From Geminicoccaceae bacterium (lineage in GTDB: Bacteria; Pseudomonadota; Alphaproteobacteria; Geminicoccales; Geminicoccaceae), in assembly GCA_028279345.1 (NCBI GenBank), contig JANQNY010000046.1, forward strand, positions 1 through 64,000: a stretch of DNA of 64,000 nucleotides, read 5' to 3'. The notes beneath the pieces are model-generated. The model searched no databases. It had not been told where the DNA came from and saw only the letters and a list, made by a program, of their open reading frames with translations. Shown in pieces: positions 1 to 8,866 of this stretch; the first letter of the stretch is position 1; each line of letters begins with the position of its first letter. The position numbers were made by a program, and so were the translations under genes.

Positions 1-904
1 CGTCGTCGTCGCGCTCCTCATAGACGAGGCCGGTGGCCGGCCGAAACGCGTCGAGCCCATCGGGGTCAGCCTCGACCATGAGAACATCGCCCGCACGGAG
101 CTGCAGATAGCGCAAGGGCCCACGCCGGCGCTTGCCGTCGCGCGCGACGCCGACGACCGCAACATCCGCCTCCTCCGCTGCCTCGAACAGCACCTCGGTC
201 CGCTCGCCGTCGTGCTGCCAGTCCTCCGGCACGAGCAGTTCGGCGATGTAGGCACCCATTTCCTGGAGGCGCGCCGCCGGGTCGGTCTCCGTCCGGGCTT
301 TGGGAATGAGCCGCCAGCCAACCAGCGCCACGAAGACGAGCCCGACCAAGGCGCACACGGCGCCGACGGGCGCGAAGTCGAACATCGCGAAGGGCGCGCC
401 CAGCCGCTCCTCGCGAATGGACGCGATGATGATGTTGGGTGGCGTGCCGATGAGCGTGACGAGACCGCCGAGAATCGTGGCGAAGGCCAGGGGCATCAGT
501 GTCACGCCGGCGCTGCGCCCGGCGCGCTTGGCCGTCTCCATGTCCACCGGCATCAACAGGGCAAGCGCTGCAACATTGTTCATGAAGGCGGAAAGCACCG
601 CGCCGACGCTGCCCATGACCGCGACGTGCTGCGGCACCGGGCGGTCGGCATCGAGCAGGCGGCGGGCAACGAGGGCCACGACACCCGCATTCGACAGGCC
701 GGCGGAGATCACGAGCACGAGCGCCACGATGACGGTCGCTGGGTGGCCGAAGCCGGCGAACGCGGCCTCGGCCGGCACCAGACCAAGGACGACGGCGGTG
801 AGCAGACCCGCGAACGCCACCACATCGTAGCGAAAGCGGCCCCATAGCAGGAAGCCGAGGATCAGACCGAGAAGGCCGAACAGCAGTCCTTGCTCAGTCG
901 TCAC
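1..904 (-). CDS. SLC13/DASS-family anion permease with RCK_C domain (partial, 3' end outside window)
   Basis: Inner-membrane transporter of the SLC13/divalent-anion:sodium symporter group; the family moves carboxylates, sulfate or phosphate, and the substrate cannot be told here. The first 301 residues are present and the gene runs off the left edge. Hydrophobic helices fill residues 5-195. MNN at 108-110 and GTPPN at 153-157 match the conserved loops of the family. From about 205 a soluble TrkA-C/RCK_C-like domain begins, usual in the longer bacterial members. The GTG start overlaps the stop of the upstream dehydrogenase as GTGA, so the two are translationally coupled. It is the last gene of a three-gene reverse-strand operon with a GST and a hydroxyacid dehydrogenase, which suggests uptake of an organic acid, though this is inference. 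Confidence 0.85.
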   Translation of the reverse strand, partial: MTTEQGLLFGLLGLILGFLLWGRFRYDVVAFAGLLTAVVLGLVPAEAAFAGFGHPATVIVALVLVISAGLSNAGVVALVARRLLDADRPVPQHVAVMGSVGAVLSAFMNNVAALALLMPVDMETAKRAGRSAGVTLMPLAFATILGGLVTLIGTPPNIIIASIREERLGAPFAMFDFAPVGAVCALVGLVFVALVGWRLIPKARTETDPAARLQEMGAYIAELLVPEDWQHDGERTEVLFEAAEEADVAVVGVARDGKRRRGPLRYLQLRAGDVLMVEADPDGLDAFRPATGLVYEERDDD

Positions 905-1797
905 ACGCCGTCGTCGCCGGGCAGCAGCAGGCCGGCGTTGCGCGCGTAGATTTTGGCGACAGCGGCGTCGTCCTCACCGCCCAGGCCCGCGCCGCTAGCC
1001 GCCAGGAACTGCTGCCAGGCAATGGCTGCGAGCGGGGCCGAGAACCGTGCCTCGCGCGCCATGTCGCAGACGATGCCGAGGTCCTTGACGAAGATATCGA
1101 CCGCCGAGCGCGGGGTGTAGTCGCCGTCGCGGATGTGCGGGCCGCGGTTCTCGAACATCCAAGAGGTCCCGGCGCACTGGCTGATCACCTCGATCGTGGT
1201 CGCGGCATCAACGCCATGCTTGAGCCCGAAGGTGATGGCTTCGGCCGCCGCCGCGATGTGCACACCGGCAAGAAGCTGGTTCACCATCTTCATCGCCGAG
1301 GCGGGACCGGCCGCGTCACCGAGCCGGAAGACGCTCGTGGCCATGGCGTCGAGCGCCGGCTCCGCGGCCACGAAGGCGGCAGGCGTGCCCGACGCCATGA
1401 TCGCAAGCGTTCCCTCAGCGGCCCGCACCGAGCCGCCCGAGATCGGCGCATCCAGATAGAGCACGCCGCGCTCGGCAAGCCGCGCCTCGAAGGCACGCGC
1501 CACATCCGGCGCTACCGTCGCGCAAGCGACCACCACGGCACCTGGCTCGAGCCGGTCGGCGAACCCGTCGGCACCAAACAGCGCCGCTTCGGTCTGCACG
1601 GCGTTCACGACGACCACGACCAGTACGTCGAGCGCCGCGTCACCCTGCCGACCGCCGCAGCCAACCAACGCGTCCACGCGCGCCGGCTCGACGTCGAAGC
1701 CGTAGGTTACGAGCCCGGCCCGAAGCAAGGAGCGCGCCATGCCGGAGCCCATCGACCCTAGCCCGACCACGCCGCAAACGGGAGCCGGTGGCGTCAT
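901..1797 (-). CDS. NAD(P)-dependent beta-hydroxyacid dehydrogenase, L-threonate dehydrogenase-like
   Basis: 298-residue member of the 3-hydroxyisobutyrate dehydrogenase family, which oxidises beta-hydroxy acids with NAD(P). The N-terminal Rossmann motif GLGSMGSGMA lies at about 11-20. The substrate-binding signature DAPISGGSVRAAEG is near 115 and the catalytic lysine is in the KMVNQLLAG segment. The C-terminal stretch YTPRSAVDIFVKDLG is typical of LtnD/YgbJ L-threonate dehydrogenases, so a sugar-acid substrate is favoured over hydroxyisobutyrate; this is by recollection of the family. The ATG start lies one base beyond the stop of the GST gene, and the stop overlaps the permease start. The residues in front of this ATG in the same frame have no similarity to the family and overlap the GST, so they were not included. 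Confidence 0.88.
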   Translation of the reverse strand: MTPPAPVCGVVGLGSMGSGMARSLLRAGLVTYGFDVEPARVDALVGCGGRQGDAALDVLVVVVVNAVQTEAALFGADGFADRLEPGAVVVACATVAPDVARAFEARLAERGVLYLDAPISGGSVRAAEGTLAIMASGTPAAFVAAEPALDAMATSVFRLGDAAGPASAMKMVNQLLAGVHIAAAAEAITFGLKHGVDAATTIEVISQCAGTSWMFENRGPHIRDGDYTPRSAVDIFVKDLGIVCDMAREARFSAPLAAIAWQQFLAASGAGLGGEDDAAVAKIYARNAGLLLPGDDGV

Positions 1798-1798
1798 C

Positions 1799-2428
1799 TC
1801 AGGGCAGCGGGATGTCGTTGACAAAGCTCGGCACGTGGTAGCCCTTCTGCACCGCCGGTCGAGCGGCCACGTCCGCATACCAGCGCTTGACGTTCGGGTA
1901 GTCGCCCAAGTCGATGCGCTGCCACTCGAAGCGCGAGATCCAGGGCCAAGTCGCGATATCGGCGACCGAATAGTCGCCGGCGAGGTAGGGCCGATCGGCG
2001 AGGCGCCTCTCCATGACGCCATAGAGCCGCGCCGCCTCCTTGAGGAACCGCTCCTCGGCGTAGGGCGCCTTGCCCTCGTTGAACCGGACGAAGTGGTGGA
2101 CCTGGCCGAGGAAGGGTCCGGCACCGCCCATCTGCCACATCAGCCACTCGATGGCCGTGTAGCGCGCCTGCCCTTCCTTGGGCAGGAACCGGCCGGTCTT
2201 CTCGGCGAGGTAGAGGAGGATCGCACCCGATTCCATGAGCTGGATCCCGGCCTCATGATCGACGATCGCCGGTATCTTGTTGTTGGGCGCGATTTCCAGG
2301 AACGCCGGCGCGAACTGCTCGTCCTCGCCGATGTTGATCGGCTTAACCGTGTAGGGCAGCCCCAGCTCTTCGAGCATGATGGAAACCTTGCGGCCGTTGG
2401 GCGTTCCCCAAGTGTAGAGGTCGATCAT
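1799..2428 (-). CDS. Glutathione S-transferase family protein, YfcG/YghU (nu-class) type
   Basis: 209-residue cytosolic GST. The N-terminal thioredoxin-fold half opens with a TPNGRKVS segment that matches the TPNG(H/R)K glutathione-site motif of YfcG-type enzymes. NNKIPAIVD near 51 supplies the cis-proline loop, and ESGAILLYLA near 70 is the conserved helix N-cap. The C-terminal half is all-helical with the WLMWQMGG and DYSVADIATWPW motifs. YfcG-type enzymes act mainly as glutathione-dependent disulfide reductases rather than conjugating transferases. First gene of the reverse-strand operon with the dehydrogenase and SLC13 permease; the start is 117 bases from the divergent acyl-CoA dehydrogenase gene, and this gap should hold both promoters. 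Confidence 0.88.
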   Translation of the reverse strand: MIDLYTWGTPNGRKVSIMLEELGLPYTVKPINIGEDEQFAPAFLEIAPNNKIPAIVDHEAGIQLMESGAILLYLAEKTGRFLPKEGQARYTAIEWLMWQMGGAGPFLGQVHHFVRFNEGKAPYAEERFLKEAARLYGVMERRLADRPYLAGDYSVADIATWPWISRFEWQRIDLGDYPNVKRWYADVAARPAVQKGYHVPSFVNDIPLP

Positions 2429-2545
2429 GGTGTCCCCCTGCTGATCCGAGCGCGTTCTACACGAGGGCGCCACCCTTGACAGCGCACATGCGCTCCGGGA
2501 AATGTGTTGCATCGCAGCAATGCATCCCCAACAGGAGTAGTGGCC

Positions 2546-3643
2546 TTGGCCATCGAGCGGATCGGCGTCATCGGCGCCGGCACCATGGGTACCGGTATCG
2601 CCATCGCGAGCGCGGCCCACGGGATCAACGTCAAGCTGCTCGACGCGTCCAGCGATGCTATCGGGCGTGCGAAGCAGACCGCCGACACGTTCTACGGTCG
2701 TGCCGCCGAGAAGGGGCGCATGAGCGCCGACGACGCCGCCGCGGCATCAGCCCGCATCACGGGCGCGGCAGCAATGGCCGATCTCGGCGACAGCGAACTC
2801 GTGATCGAGGCCGTGTTCGAGGACTTCGACCTCAAGGCCAAGGTGTTTGGCGACCTAGCGCCGGTAGTGGACGCGAGCTGCCTCGTCGCCACCAACACGA
2901 GCTGCCTCAAGGTCAGCGACCTTCAGGCGCAGATGCCCGCACCAGAGCGCTTCTTGGGCCTCCACTACTTCAGCCCGGCGCAGATCAACCCGATCGTCGA
3001 GGTGGTGAAGGGCGATGGCACGAGCGACGCGGCGTTCGCCGCAGCGATGGCCTTCTGCCAGGCGACCGGGAAGGACCCGCTTCCCTGTCGGGATCAGTAC
3101 GGCTTCGCCATCAACCGCTTCTTCTGCCCCTACACCAACGAAGCGGCGCGCGCCCTGGACGACGGCCTGGGCACGCCCGCGGAGATCGACGCCGTGGCCA
3201 AGGAGGCAATCGGCGCCGCTGCGGGCCCGTTCTTCGTCATGAACATCATCAAGCCCCGCATCAACCTGCACGCCATCCGCAACCTCGCACCGCTGGGCCC
3301 GTTCTACGCGCCGGCGGCGTCGATGGAGCGGACCGGCGATGCCGACGCGAACTGGGAGATCGGTGAGGCTGGCGAGATCCCCGCGGAGCGCGCCCAAGCA
3401 ATCGCGAACCGCTTGCGCGCCGGTTGCTTTCTGCCGACGCTGCAGGAACTCGACGAAGGCGTTGCCGAACCCCAGGTGATCGACCATGGCGCGCGCGAAG
3501 CTCTGAAGCTCGCGCGCCCGCCATGCGCATCGATGGACTCGCTTGGCAAGGACAAGGTCGCCGCCATCATCGCCCCTGCGCTGGAGACCTATGGTGTGGC
3601 CGTTCCCAAGGCGCTCGATCGTGTCGGTCATCTGCTGGGGTGA
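2546..3643 (+). CDS. 3-hydroxyacyl-CoA dehydrogenase (3-hydroxybutyryl-CoA type)
   Basis: 365-residue NAD-dependent enzyme oxidising L-3-hydroxyacyl-CoA to 3-ketoacyl-CoA. The Rossmann motif GVIGAGTMGTGIA starts near residue 7. ATNTSCLKV with the conserved Asn/Ser, HYFSPA (catalytic His) and VVKGDGT follow, then the dimerisation domain with YGFAINRFFCPYTNEA. The C-terminal region of about 80 residues makes it longer than the 280-residue monodomain enzymes. The start is taken as TTG at 2546 because AGGAG at 2533-2537 sits eight bases upstream; the GTG at 2540 is too close to it and the ATG at 2504 adds a non-conserved stretch. Followed three bases later by the MOSC gene. Confidence 0.88.
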   Translation: MAIERIGVIGAGTMGTGIAIASAAHGINVKLLDASSDAIGRAKQTADTFYGRAAEKGRMSADDAAAASARITGAAAMADLGDSELVIEAVFEDFDLKAKVFGDLAPVVDASCLVATNTSCLKVSDLQAQMPAPERFLGLHYFSPAQINPIVEVVKGDGTSDAAFAAAMAFCQATGKDPLPCRDQYGFAINRFFCPYTNEAARALDDGLGTPAEIDAVAKEAIGAAAGPFFVMNIIKPRINLHAIRNLAPLGPFYAPAASMERTGDADANWEIGEAGEIPAERAQAIANRLRAGCFLPTLQELDEGVAEPQVIDHGAREALKLARPPCASMDSLGKDKVAAIIAPALETYGVAVPKALDRVGHLLG

Positions 3644-3646
3644 GAT

Positions 3647-4489
3647 TTGACGGCGGGGGCCCGCATTGGCGGCCTCTTCGTCTATCCCGTCAAAGGCGGC
3701 GCCGCGGTGCCGCTCGCCGAGGCGAAGGTGACGCGGCGCGGCCTCGCGCATGATCGGCGTTGGGCGGTGGCGACCACGAGCGGCCGCGTCCTCACGCAGC
3801 GTGAGGTGCCCCAGCTCGCGCGCATCCGCTGCTGGCTGAACGGCGACGATGCCCTCGGGATGATGGTCCAAGGTGAGCGGTTCGCCATGCCGACACCCGG
3901 CACCGGCTTTCCTGAGGTGGTCCGCGTGTGGGGCGATGATGTCGTCGCCGAAGCCTATGGCGGCGCGCTCGACAACGCCCTCACCGACCTAGCTGGCCGG
4001 CCGGTGCGGCTCGTCCATTTCCCCGAGACGTCGCATCGATCGTGCGATCCGGCGGTGACGGCCGACGCAGAGACCGGTTTCGCCGATGGTTTTCCGATCC
4101 TCGTCACCAACGAGGCGACGCTCGTCTGGCTCGACGAGCGTCTCTTGGAGGTCGGTGGCCTGCCCGTGCCGATGAGCCGCTTCCGCCCCAACATCGTGCT
4201 GGAAGGCGCACCACCCAACGCGGAGGACGAGCATCTCCGGATTACCGCGGGTGATCTGACGCTGGAGCTGGTGAAGCCCTGCGAGCGGTGCGTGGTGACC
4301 ACCATCGATCAGGCCACGGGAACGCCCGACGGCGACCAGCCGCTCGCCACCCTGCGTCGGCTGCGGCGTCATCCGATGCTGCGGACTCCAGTCTTCGGCC
4401 AGAACGCCGTGCCCCGCCTGCCCACCGATGAGACGCGCATGCTCAAGGTCGGCGACGCCGTCCGGCTCGAAGGGCCCGCAGCGATCTGA
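3647..4489 (+). CDS. MOSC domain-containing protein (YcbX/mARC-like)
   Basis: 280-residue protein with an N-terminal MOSC beta-barrel domain (FVYPVKGGA near 10, GLAHDRRWAV near 32) followed by the MOSC catalytic domain. FRPNIVLEG near 184 and KPCERCVVTTID near 210 hold the cysteine thought to coordinate molybdenum in the YcbX/mARC group, which reduces N-hydroxylated compounds. The iron-sulfur ferredoxin domain of full-length YcbX is absent. TTG start three bases after the preceding dehydrogenase stop, so the two are co-transcribed. Whether the enzyme reduces N-hydroxy compounds or only carries sulfur is not resolved by sequence. Confidence 0.88.
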   Translation: MTAGARIGGLFVYPVKGGAAVPLAEAKVTRRGLAHDRRWAVATTSGRVLTQREVPQLARIRCWLNGDDALGMMVQGERFAMPTPGTGFPEVVRVWGDDVVAEAYGGALDNALTDLAGRPVRLVHFPETSHRSCDPAVTADAETGFADGFPILVTNEATLVWLDERLLEVGGLPVPMSRFRPNIVLEGAPPNAEDEHLRITAGDLTLELVKPCERCVVTTIDQATGTPDGDQPLATLRRLRRHPMLRTPVFGQNAVPRLPTDETRMLKVGDAVRLEGPAAI

Positions 4490-4506
4490 GGAGCACGGCC
4501 GACAGC

Positions 4507-4531
4507 AAAACGGCCGCAACGTGGCGGCCGT
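4507..4531 (-). terminator. Rho-independent terminator of the phasin gene
   Basis: Perfect 8-bp inverted repeat ACGGCCGC / GCGGCCGT (4510-4517 and 4524-4531) with a 6-base loop. Read on the reverse strand it is followed at once by TTTT (4510-4507). It lies 29 bases past the phasin stop between two converging genes, and lacks a T-run in the forward direction. Confidence 0.7.
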
Positions 4532-4559
4532 GGACAAGCGCTGAGCGATGCTGCTCGGC

Positions 4560-4958
4560 TCAGGCCGCGAGCTTCTTCATCTCGTCGAGATTGGTCATCA
4601 TGCAGGTGTTGACGACGTTGAGAGCGTCAGTCTGCGCCTTTGCGACGATGTCCAAGAGCTCGCGGGTGTCAGCGACCGCTTGCGCGTAGCTCTGCTTGAT
4701 CAACTCGACCGAGGTGCCGAGGTCGGTGAACTTCGGCCCCGCAAGCGCGGCCTCGGTCCGCTTCGCCAAGGCATCCATGCGCGCCTGCATGATCGCCGTC
4801 TGGCGCTCGCCGAAAGCGCGCGCACCGTCGACGAGGATGTTGGACGCGCTGCCCATGGCGTCGATGTTGCGCTGTTGTGCCGCCACTATGGCGTCGGCGT
4901 CGATGCCCTTGAGCGATGGCATCTCGAAGGCAGGAAACGGAAACGTCGTGCGAGTCAT
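4560..4958 (-). CDS. Phasin family protein
   Basis: 132-residue amphipathic helical protein of the phasin family, which coats polyhydroxyalkanoate granules and affects their size and number. The sequence has no signal peptide. After a short N-terminal segment rich in Phe and Pro, it is nearly all predicted helix with the QQRNIDAM and ERQTAIMQARMDAL pattern typical of PhaP-like phasins. The start is the ATG at 4958 because GGAGGG lies just upstream on the reverse strand; upstream in-frame residues are not phasin-like. A phasin together with a 3-hydroxyacyl-CoA dehydrogenase nearby is consistent with PHA metabolism, but no PHA synthase is in the window. Confidence 0.85.
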   Translation of the reverse strand: MTRTTFPFPAFEMPSLKGIDADAIVAAQQRNIDAMGSASNILVDGARAFGERQTAIMQARMDALAKRTEAALAGPKFTDLGTSVELIKQSYAQAVADTRELLDIVAKAQTDALNVVNTCMMTNLDEMKKLAA

Positions 4959-5067
4959 CAAGGACCCTCCTCTGGTATTGCTGCACTGCAGCATTCGCGC
5001 GATATGGTGCGCGTCCGAGGGCTCCGCAAGTGCTTTTTGCTGCATTGCACAAAAGTCGCAGACGGGA

Positions 5068-6246
5068 TCAAGCAGCCTGAGGCATCCTGCGCGGTAGGAC
5101 CACCAGACCTGCCAGTACGAGAACCAGCGGCGCGATGACGAGCAGGTTCATCGAGGTCCACCCCGCAACCCCGAGCACAGCACCGCTGAAGGACGAGGCG
5201 AGGACCACGGTGGTGAACAGAATGGTCTCGTTGACGCCTTCGACCCGCGAACGTTCCGCCGGCGCATAGGTGCTCGTGAGCAGCGTCGTCCCGCCGATGT
5301 ACATGAAGTTCCAACCGACCCCGAGCAGGACCAGACCGAGCCAGAAGTTCGTGAACGCGAGCCCTTGGCTGTTCACGGCGATGGCGGCGAGGATCAGCAG
5401 CACGCCGGCGCCGATGACCCGCTCGACACCGAGGCGAGCGATTAGTGTGCCCGTCACGAAGCTCGGCGCGAACATCCCCACGACGTGCCACTGCACGACG
5501 GTGGTCGCGTCCGAGAAACTGTGGCCACAGCCGAGCATGGCAAGCGGCGTCGACACCATCAAGAAAGCCATCGAGCTCTGCCCAATCGCAGCGCTCGCGA
5601 TCGCCAGGACGAAGCGCGGCTGGCGGACAATGGCACCGAGCGGTCGACCGCCGGCCCGCTCATGCGCCGTTGCCGGCGGCATGAAGCGCGTCAACTGCAC
5701 GACGCCGAGCATCAACATCGCCACGGTGCTGATCGCGAGATAGCAACCGGCATAGAGGTGTCGCGGCAGCAGCTCGGCCGAGGCATCGGCGATCGGTGGG
5801 CCAACGAACGCGGCGACCACCCCGCCGAGCAGCACCCAGGCGATGGCGCGCGGCTTGAGCATCGGGGTTACCGCTTCAGCAGCGGCGAAGCGAAAGAAGC
5901 CGCTGGTGCCCGCGTAGGTGCTGTAGAGGAAGGTCGCGAGGCAGAAGAGCGCGAAGCTGTCGATGACGATCGCGGCGGCGCCGATGAGCCCGGCCGTCAT
6001 GCCCAGACCGGCACCGAGCGAGAAGCCCCAACGGCGGCCGAGCCGGCCCATCAGCAGCGACATCGGTAGCGACGCTGTCACCATGCCCAAGAACTGGAGG
6101 CCCATCGGCAGCGTCACCACCAGCACGTGCGGCGCCAGCGAGGCGCCGACCAGCGCCGTCGTCGAGATGACGATCGTGTTCCCGGCAAAGAGCAGCGCCT
6201 GACACAGCGCCAGCGGCAACACGGTCTTCTGGAAGGGCATCCGCAT
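5068..6246 (-). CDS. Major facilitator superfamily transporter
   Basis: 392-residue inner-membrane protein with about 12 predicted transmembrane helices. GRLGRRWGFSLGAG near 70 is the MFS loop 2-3 motif. The overall pattern, including VGWNFMYIGGTTLLTSTYAPAERSRVEG near 310, resembles the drug/metabolite efflux MFS proteins of Proteobacteria. Substrate unknown. The start is placed at the ATG at 6246; a reading frame extends 29 codons upstream but that stretch is polar and not MFS-like. Divergent from the methanethiol oxidase gene. Confidence 0.85.
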   Translation of the reverse strand: MRMPFQKTVLPLALCQALLFAGNTIVISTTALVGASLAPHVLVVTLPMGLQFLGMVTASLPMSLLMGRLGRRWGFSLGAGLGMTAGLIGAAAIVIDSFALFCLATFLYSTYAGTSGFFRFAAAEAVTPMLKPRAIAWVLLGGVVAAFVGPPIADASAELLPRHLYAGCYLAISTVAMLMLGVVQLTRFMPPATAHERAGGRPLGAIVRQPRFVLAIASAAIGQSSMAFLMVSTPLAMLGCGHSFSDATTVVQWHVVGMFAPSFVTGTLIARLGVERVIGAGVLLILAAIAVNSQGLAFTNFWLGLVLLGVGWNFMYIGGTTLLTSTYAPAERSRVEGVNETILFTTVVLASSFSGAVLGVAGWTSMNLLVIAPLVLVLAGLVVLPRRMPQAA

Positions 6247-6368
6247 TGCGCTCAGCGCAAAGGAAAAAGCGGTATCACGGGAACCTCTAGACTTTGTCGG
6301 ACAGCGATCCCGCGTTCGGGTATGCTTCGGCAATCGGCGCGGAGACGTCGAGCTGAGGGAGGGATCTC

Positions 6369-7763
6369 ATGGCTACTTGGCAACCTGACCCGTCGTTCTA
6401 CCCGTCACCGAGGATGGCGGCCAAGGCGCCAGTCGAAGCCTTGGCGTACGTAGCCGCCTTCGACCCCGATCGCCAGCAGCCCGATTGCATAGCGGTCGTG
6501 GACGTCGACCCGGGCTCGCCAGACTACAGCGAAATCGTGGGCCAGTTGGACATGCCCAATACCGGCGACGAGCTGCACCATTTCGGCTGGAACGCATGCT
6601 CTTCGTGCCTCTGCCCCAACGCTCCGCACCCGCACGTCGAGCGCCGGTACCTCGTGGTGCCGGGTCTACGCTCGTCGCGCTTGCACATCGTCGACACCCG
6701 GCCCGACCCGCGCCAGCCGGAGCTGGTCCGAGTGATCGAGCCGCACGAGGTGATGGAACGAGCAGGCTATTCGCGCCTGCACACGGTCCATTGCGGGCCC
6801 GATGGGATCTACGTCAATGCGCTCGGCAACGCAGACGGCGGCACGCCAGGCGGCATCTTCCTCTTGGACCACGAGAGCTTCGATGTGCTCGGGCGCTGGG
6901 AGATGGACCGCGGGCCGCAGGAACTCGCCTACGACTTCTGGTGGCATCTCGGCCACGACACGATGATCACCAGCGAGTGGGGCACACCTGAGACCTTCGA
7001 GAACGGGCTCGTGCCCGAGGTGCTGCTCGGCAGCCGCTACGGGCGGCGCCTGCATTTCTGGGACCTCCACAGGCGCAAGCATCAGCAGACCATCGATCTG
7101 GGCGCCGAGCACCAGCTGGTGTTCGAGCTGCGACCGGCGCACGACCCCACCAGCGCTTACGGCTTCGTGGGCTGCGTCATCAGCCTGAAGGATCTCTCGG
7201 CTTCGATCTGGACCTGGTACCGCGACGGCGGCCAGTGGGCCGTAAGGAAGGTCATCGAGATCCCAGCGGAGCCCGCCGACCCAGAGCTGTTGCCACCGAT
7301 ACTGAAGGGCTTTGGTGCGGTGCCGCCGCTGGTCACGGACATCGATCTGTCGATGGACGACCGGTTTCTGTACGTGTCCTGCTGGGGCACGGGCGACATG
7401 CGGCAGTACGATGTGTCGGACCCTATGGACCCGAAGCTCACGGGCACGGTGCGTGTCGGCGGCATCGTCTCACGCGCGACACATCCCAGGGCAGCCAACG
7501 GAGCCCTCAATGGCGGCCCGCAGATGGTGGAGATCAGCCGCGACGGCAAACGCGTCTACTTCACCAACTCGCTCTACGGCGCCATCGACCCGCAATTCTA
7601 CCCTGACGGCATCGACGGCTGGATGGTGAAGCTCAACGCCGAGGACAACGGCGGCATCTCGTTCGACGGAGACTTCTTTGTCGACTGGCCGAAGAGCCAT
7701 CGCCCGCACCAAATCCGGTTGGAGGGCGGCGACTGCTCGTCGGACTCCTACTGCTACCCCTGA
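6369..7763 (+). CDS. mtoX: Methanethiol oxidase / selenium-binding protein SBP56 family
   Basis: 464 residues, full length for the SBP56/MtoX family, a beta-propeller copper enzyme that oxidises methanethiol to formaldehyde, hydrogen sulfide and hydrogen peroxide. Conserved stretches include the HHFGWNACSSC segment near 60-70, HTVHCGPDGIYVNALG near 137 and the C-terminal WPKSHRPHQIRLEGGDCSSD containing the conserved His and Cys. There is no clear signal peptide, although some characterised MtoX proteins are periplasmic. GGGAGGGA at 6357-6364 supports the ATG. The usual partners SCO1/SenC and MauG are not adjacent; a small membrane protein gene follows six bases downstream. Confidence 0.9.
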   Translation: MATWQPDPSFYPSPRMAAKAPVEALAYVAAFDPDRQQPDCIAVVDVDPGSPDYSEIVGQLDMPNTGDELHHFGWNACSSCLCPNAPHPHVERRYLVVPGLRSSRLHIVDTRPDPRQPELVRVIEPHEVMERAGYSRLHTVHCGPDGIYVNALGNADGGTPGGIFLLDHESFDVLGRWEMDRGPQELAYDFWWHLGHDTMITSEWGTPETFENGLVPEVLLGSRYGRRLHFWDLHRRKHQQTIDLGAEHQLVFELRPAHDPTSAYGFVGCVISLKDLSASIWTWYRDGGQWAVRKVIEIPAEPADPELLPPILKGFGAVPPLVTDIDLSMDDRFLYVSCWGTGDMRQYDVSDPMDPKLTGTVRVGGIVSRATHPRAANGALNGGPQMVEISRDGKRVYFTNSLYGAIDPQFYPDGIDGWMVKLNAEDNGGISFDGDFFVDWPKSHRPHQIRLEGGDCSSDSYCYP

Positions 7764-7769
7764 GCGCCG

Positions 7770-8396
7770 ATGCCTGAGCTGGCGCCGTGGTTGGCGCTTG
7801 CCGGTCTGGGCGCCTTCCACGGCGTCAATCCAGCGATGGGTTGGCTCTTCGCGGCAGCTTTGGGGCTCCACCGGCGCAGCGGTGCCGCCGTCTGGCAATC
7901 GCTCGTTCCCATCGCCGCCGGGCACGCGCTGTCTGTGGCGCTCGTGGTCGGTCTCGTGCTCGCCCTCGGCGCCGTCGTCGAGCAACGCTCGCTCGAGATC
8001 GCCGCTGGCCTTTTGCTCATCGGCTGGGCCGCCTATCACGCCGTCTACGGACACCGTCATCGCGTGCGAATCGGCTTTACCGCGGGCATGGCGGGGCTCG
8101 GCATCTGGTCGTTCCTGATGGCGACGGCCCACGGCGCGGGGTTGATGTTGATCCCCGTCGTGCTCCCCTTGTGCCTCGCGGCCACGCCAGCCCGCGAACT
8201 CACCGCGGCCGGCTCGCTGCCGATCTCGCTCGCCGCTCTCGGCGTCCATACCGCGGCCATGCTGTCGGTCATCGCCGTCGTCGCCTTCGCCGTGTACCAG
8301 TGGTTCGGTGTCGGCTTCCTGCGCCGCGGCTGGATCAATGTCGATCTGATCTGGATCGGTACGCTGGCGGTGACGGGTGGCGTGCTACTTGCTTGA
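7770..8396 (+). CDS. Conserved multi-pass membrane protein, function unknown
   Basis: 208 residues with about six predicted membrane helices. The first helix carries FHGVNPAMGW (about 16-25), with a second polar membrane segment AAGHALSV (about 49-56) and ATAHGAG (about 118-124). Histidines embedded in helices recall metal-ion transporters of the RcnA/HupE type, but the similarity is only in pattern and no function is assigned. It starts six bases after the methanethiol oxidase stop and is almost certainly co-transcribed, so a role in copper supply or in handling the oxidase products is a reasonable guess, not a demonstrated one. Confidence 0.75.
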   Translation: MPELAPWLALAGLGAFHGVNPAMGWLFAAALGLHRRSGAAVWQSLVPIAAGHALSVALVVGLVLALGAVVEQRSLEIAAGLLLIGWAAYHAVYGHRHRVRIGFTAGMAGLGIWSFLMATAHGAGLMLIPVVLPLCLAATPARELTAAGSLPISLAALGVHTAAMLSVIAVVAFAVYQWFGVGFLRRGWINVDLIWIGTLAVTGGVLLA

Positions 8397-8501
8397 CCCG
8401 AGCCAGCCATCTGACCTATCACCCGCGCCTTGAAATTGGGTGCTTTCGAGCGCGGCATTTTGGGGCCGGCCGTGGCATCAATCGGTGCGAAGGGGATCGT
8501 C

Positions 8502-8804
8502 ATGGCGCGTCGGTGCGTGCTTACCGGCAAGGGCGTACTCGTCGGCAACAACGTCAGTCACGCCAACAACAAGACCAAGCGGCGCTATCTGCCCAACCTG
8601 CAGAGCCGGCGCCTGTTCAGCGAGGGGTTGGGCGAGACTGTGCGCCTCAAGATCGCGCTCAACACGCTGAGGACCATCGACAAACAGGGTGGGCTCGACG
8701 GCTTTCTCATGTCGAGCAAGGAGCGTGATCTGCCGGCCGACCTCCGCCGCATGAAGAAGCGATTGGAAGAGCGGCAGGCCGAGGCCGCTCCGGCAGGCAG
8801 CTGA
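8502..8804 (+). CDS. rpmB: 50S ribosomal protein bL28
   Basis: 100-residue bL28 protein of the large ribosomal subunit. The start [11 protein letters not shown], the [14 protein letters not shown] motif and the C-terminal helix-rich tail are diagnostic. The tail after about residue 75 ([16 protein letters not shown]) is the alphaproteobacterial extension. GAAGGGGA upstream supports the ATG at 8502 over an in-frame start 72 bases earlier. The family cysteine pair that would bind zinc is absent apart from Cys5. Confidence 0.95.
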   Translation: MARRCVLTGKGVLVGNNVSHANNKTKRRYLPNLQSRRLFSEGLGETVRLKIALNTLRTIDKQGGLDGFLMSSKERDLPADLRRMKKRLEERQAEAAPAGS

Positions 8805-8866
8805 TCCGCGCGCCTTCGCCGTCGGACACCAGCGACCGGACAACTTGGCTCGCCGCATTCGGCGCC

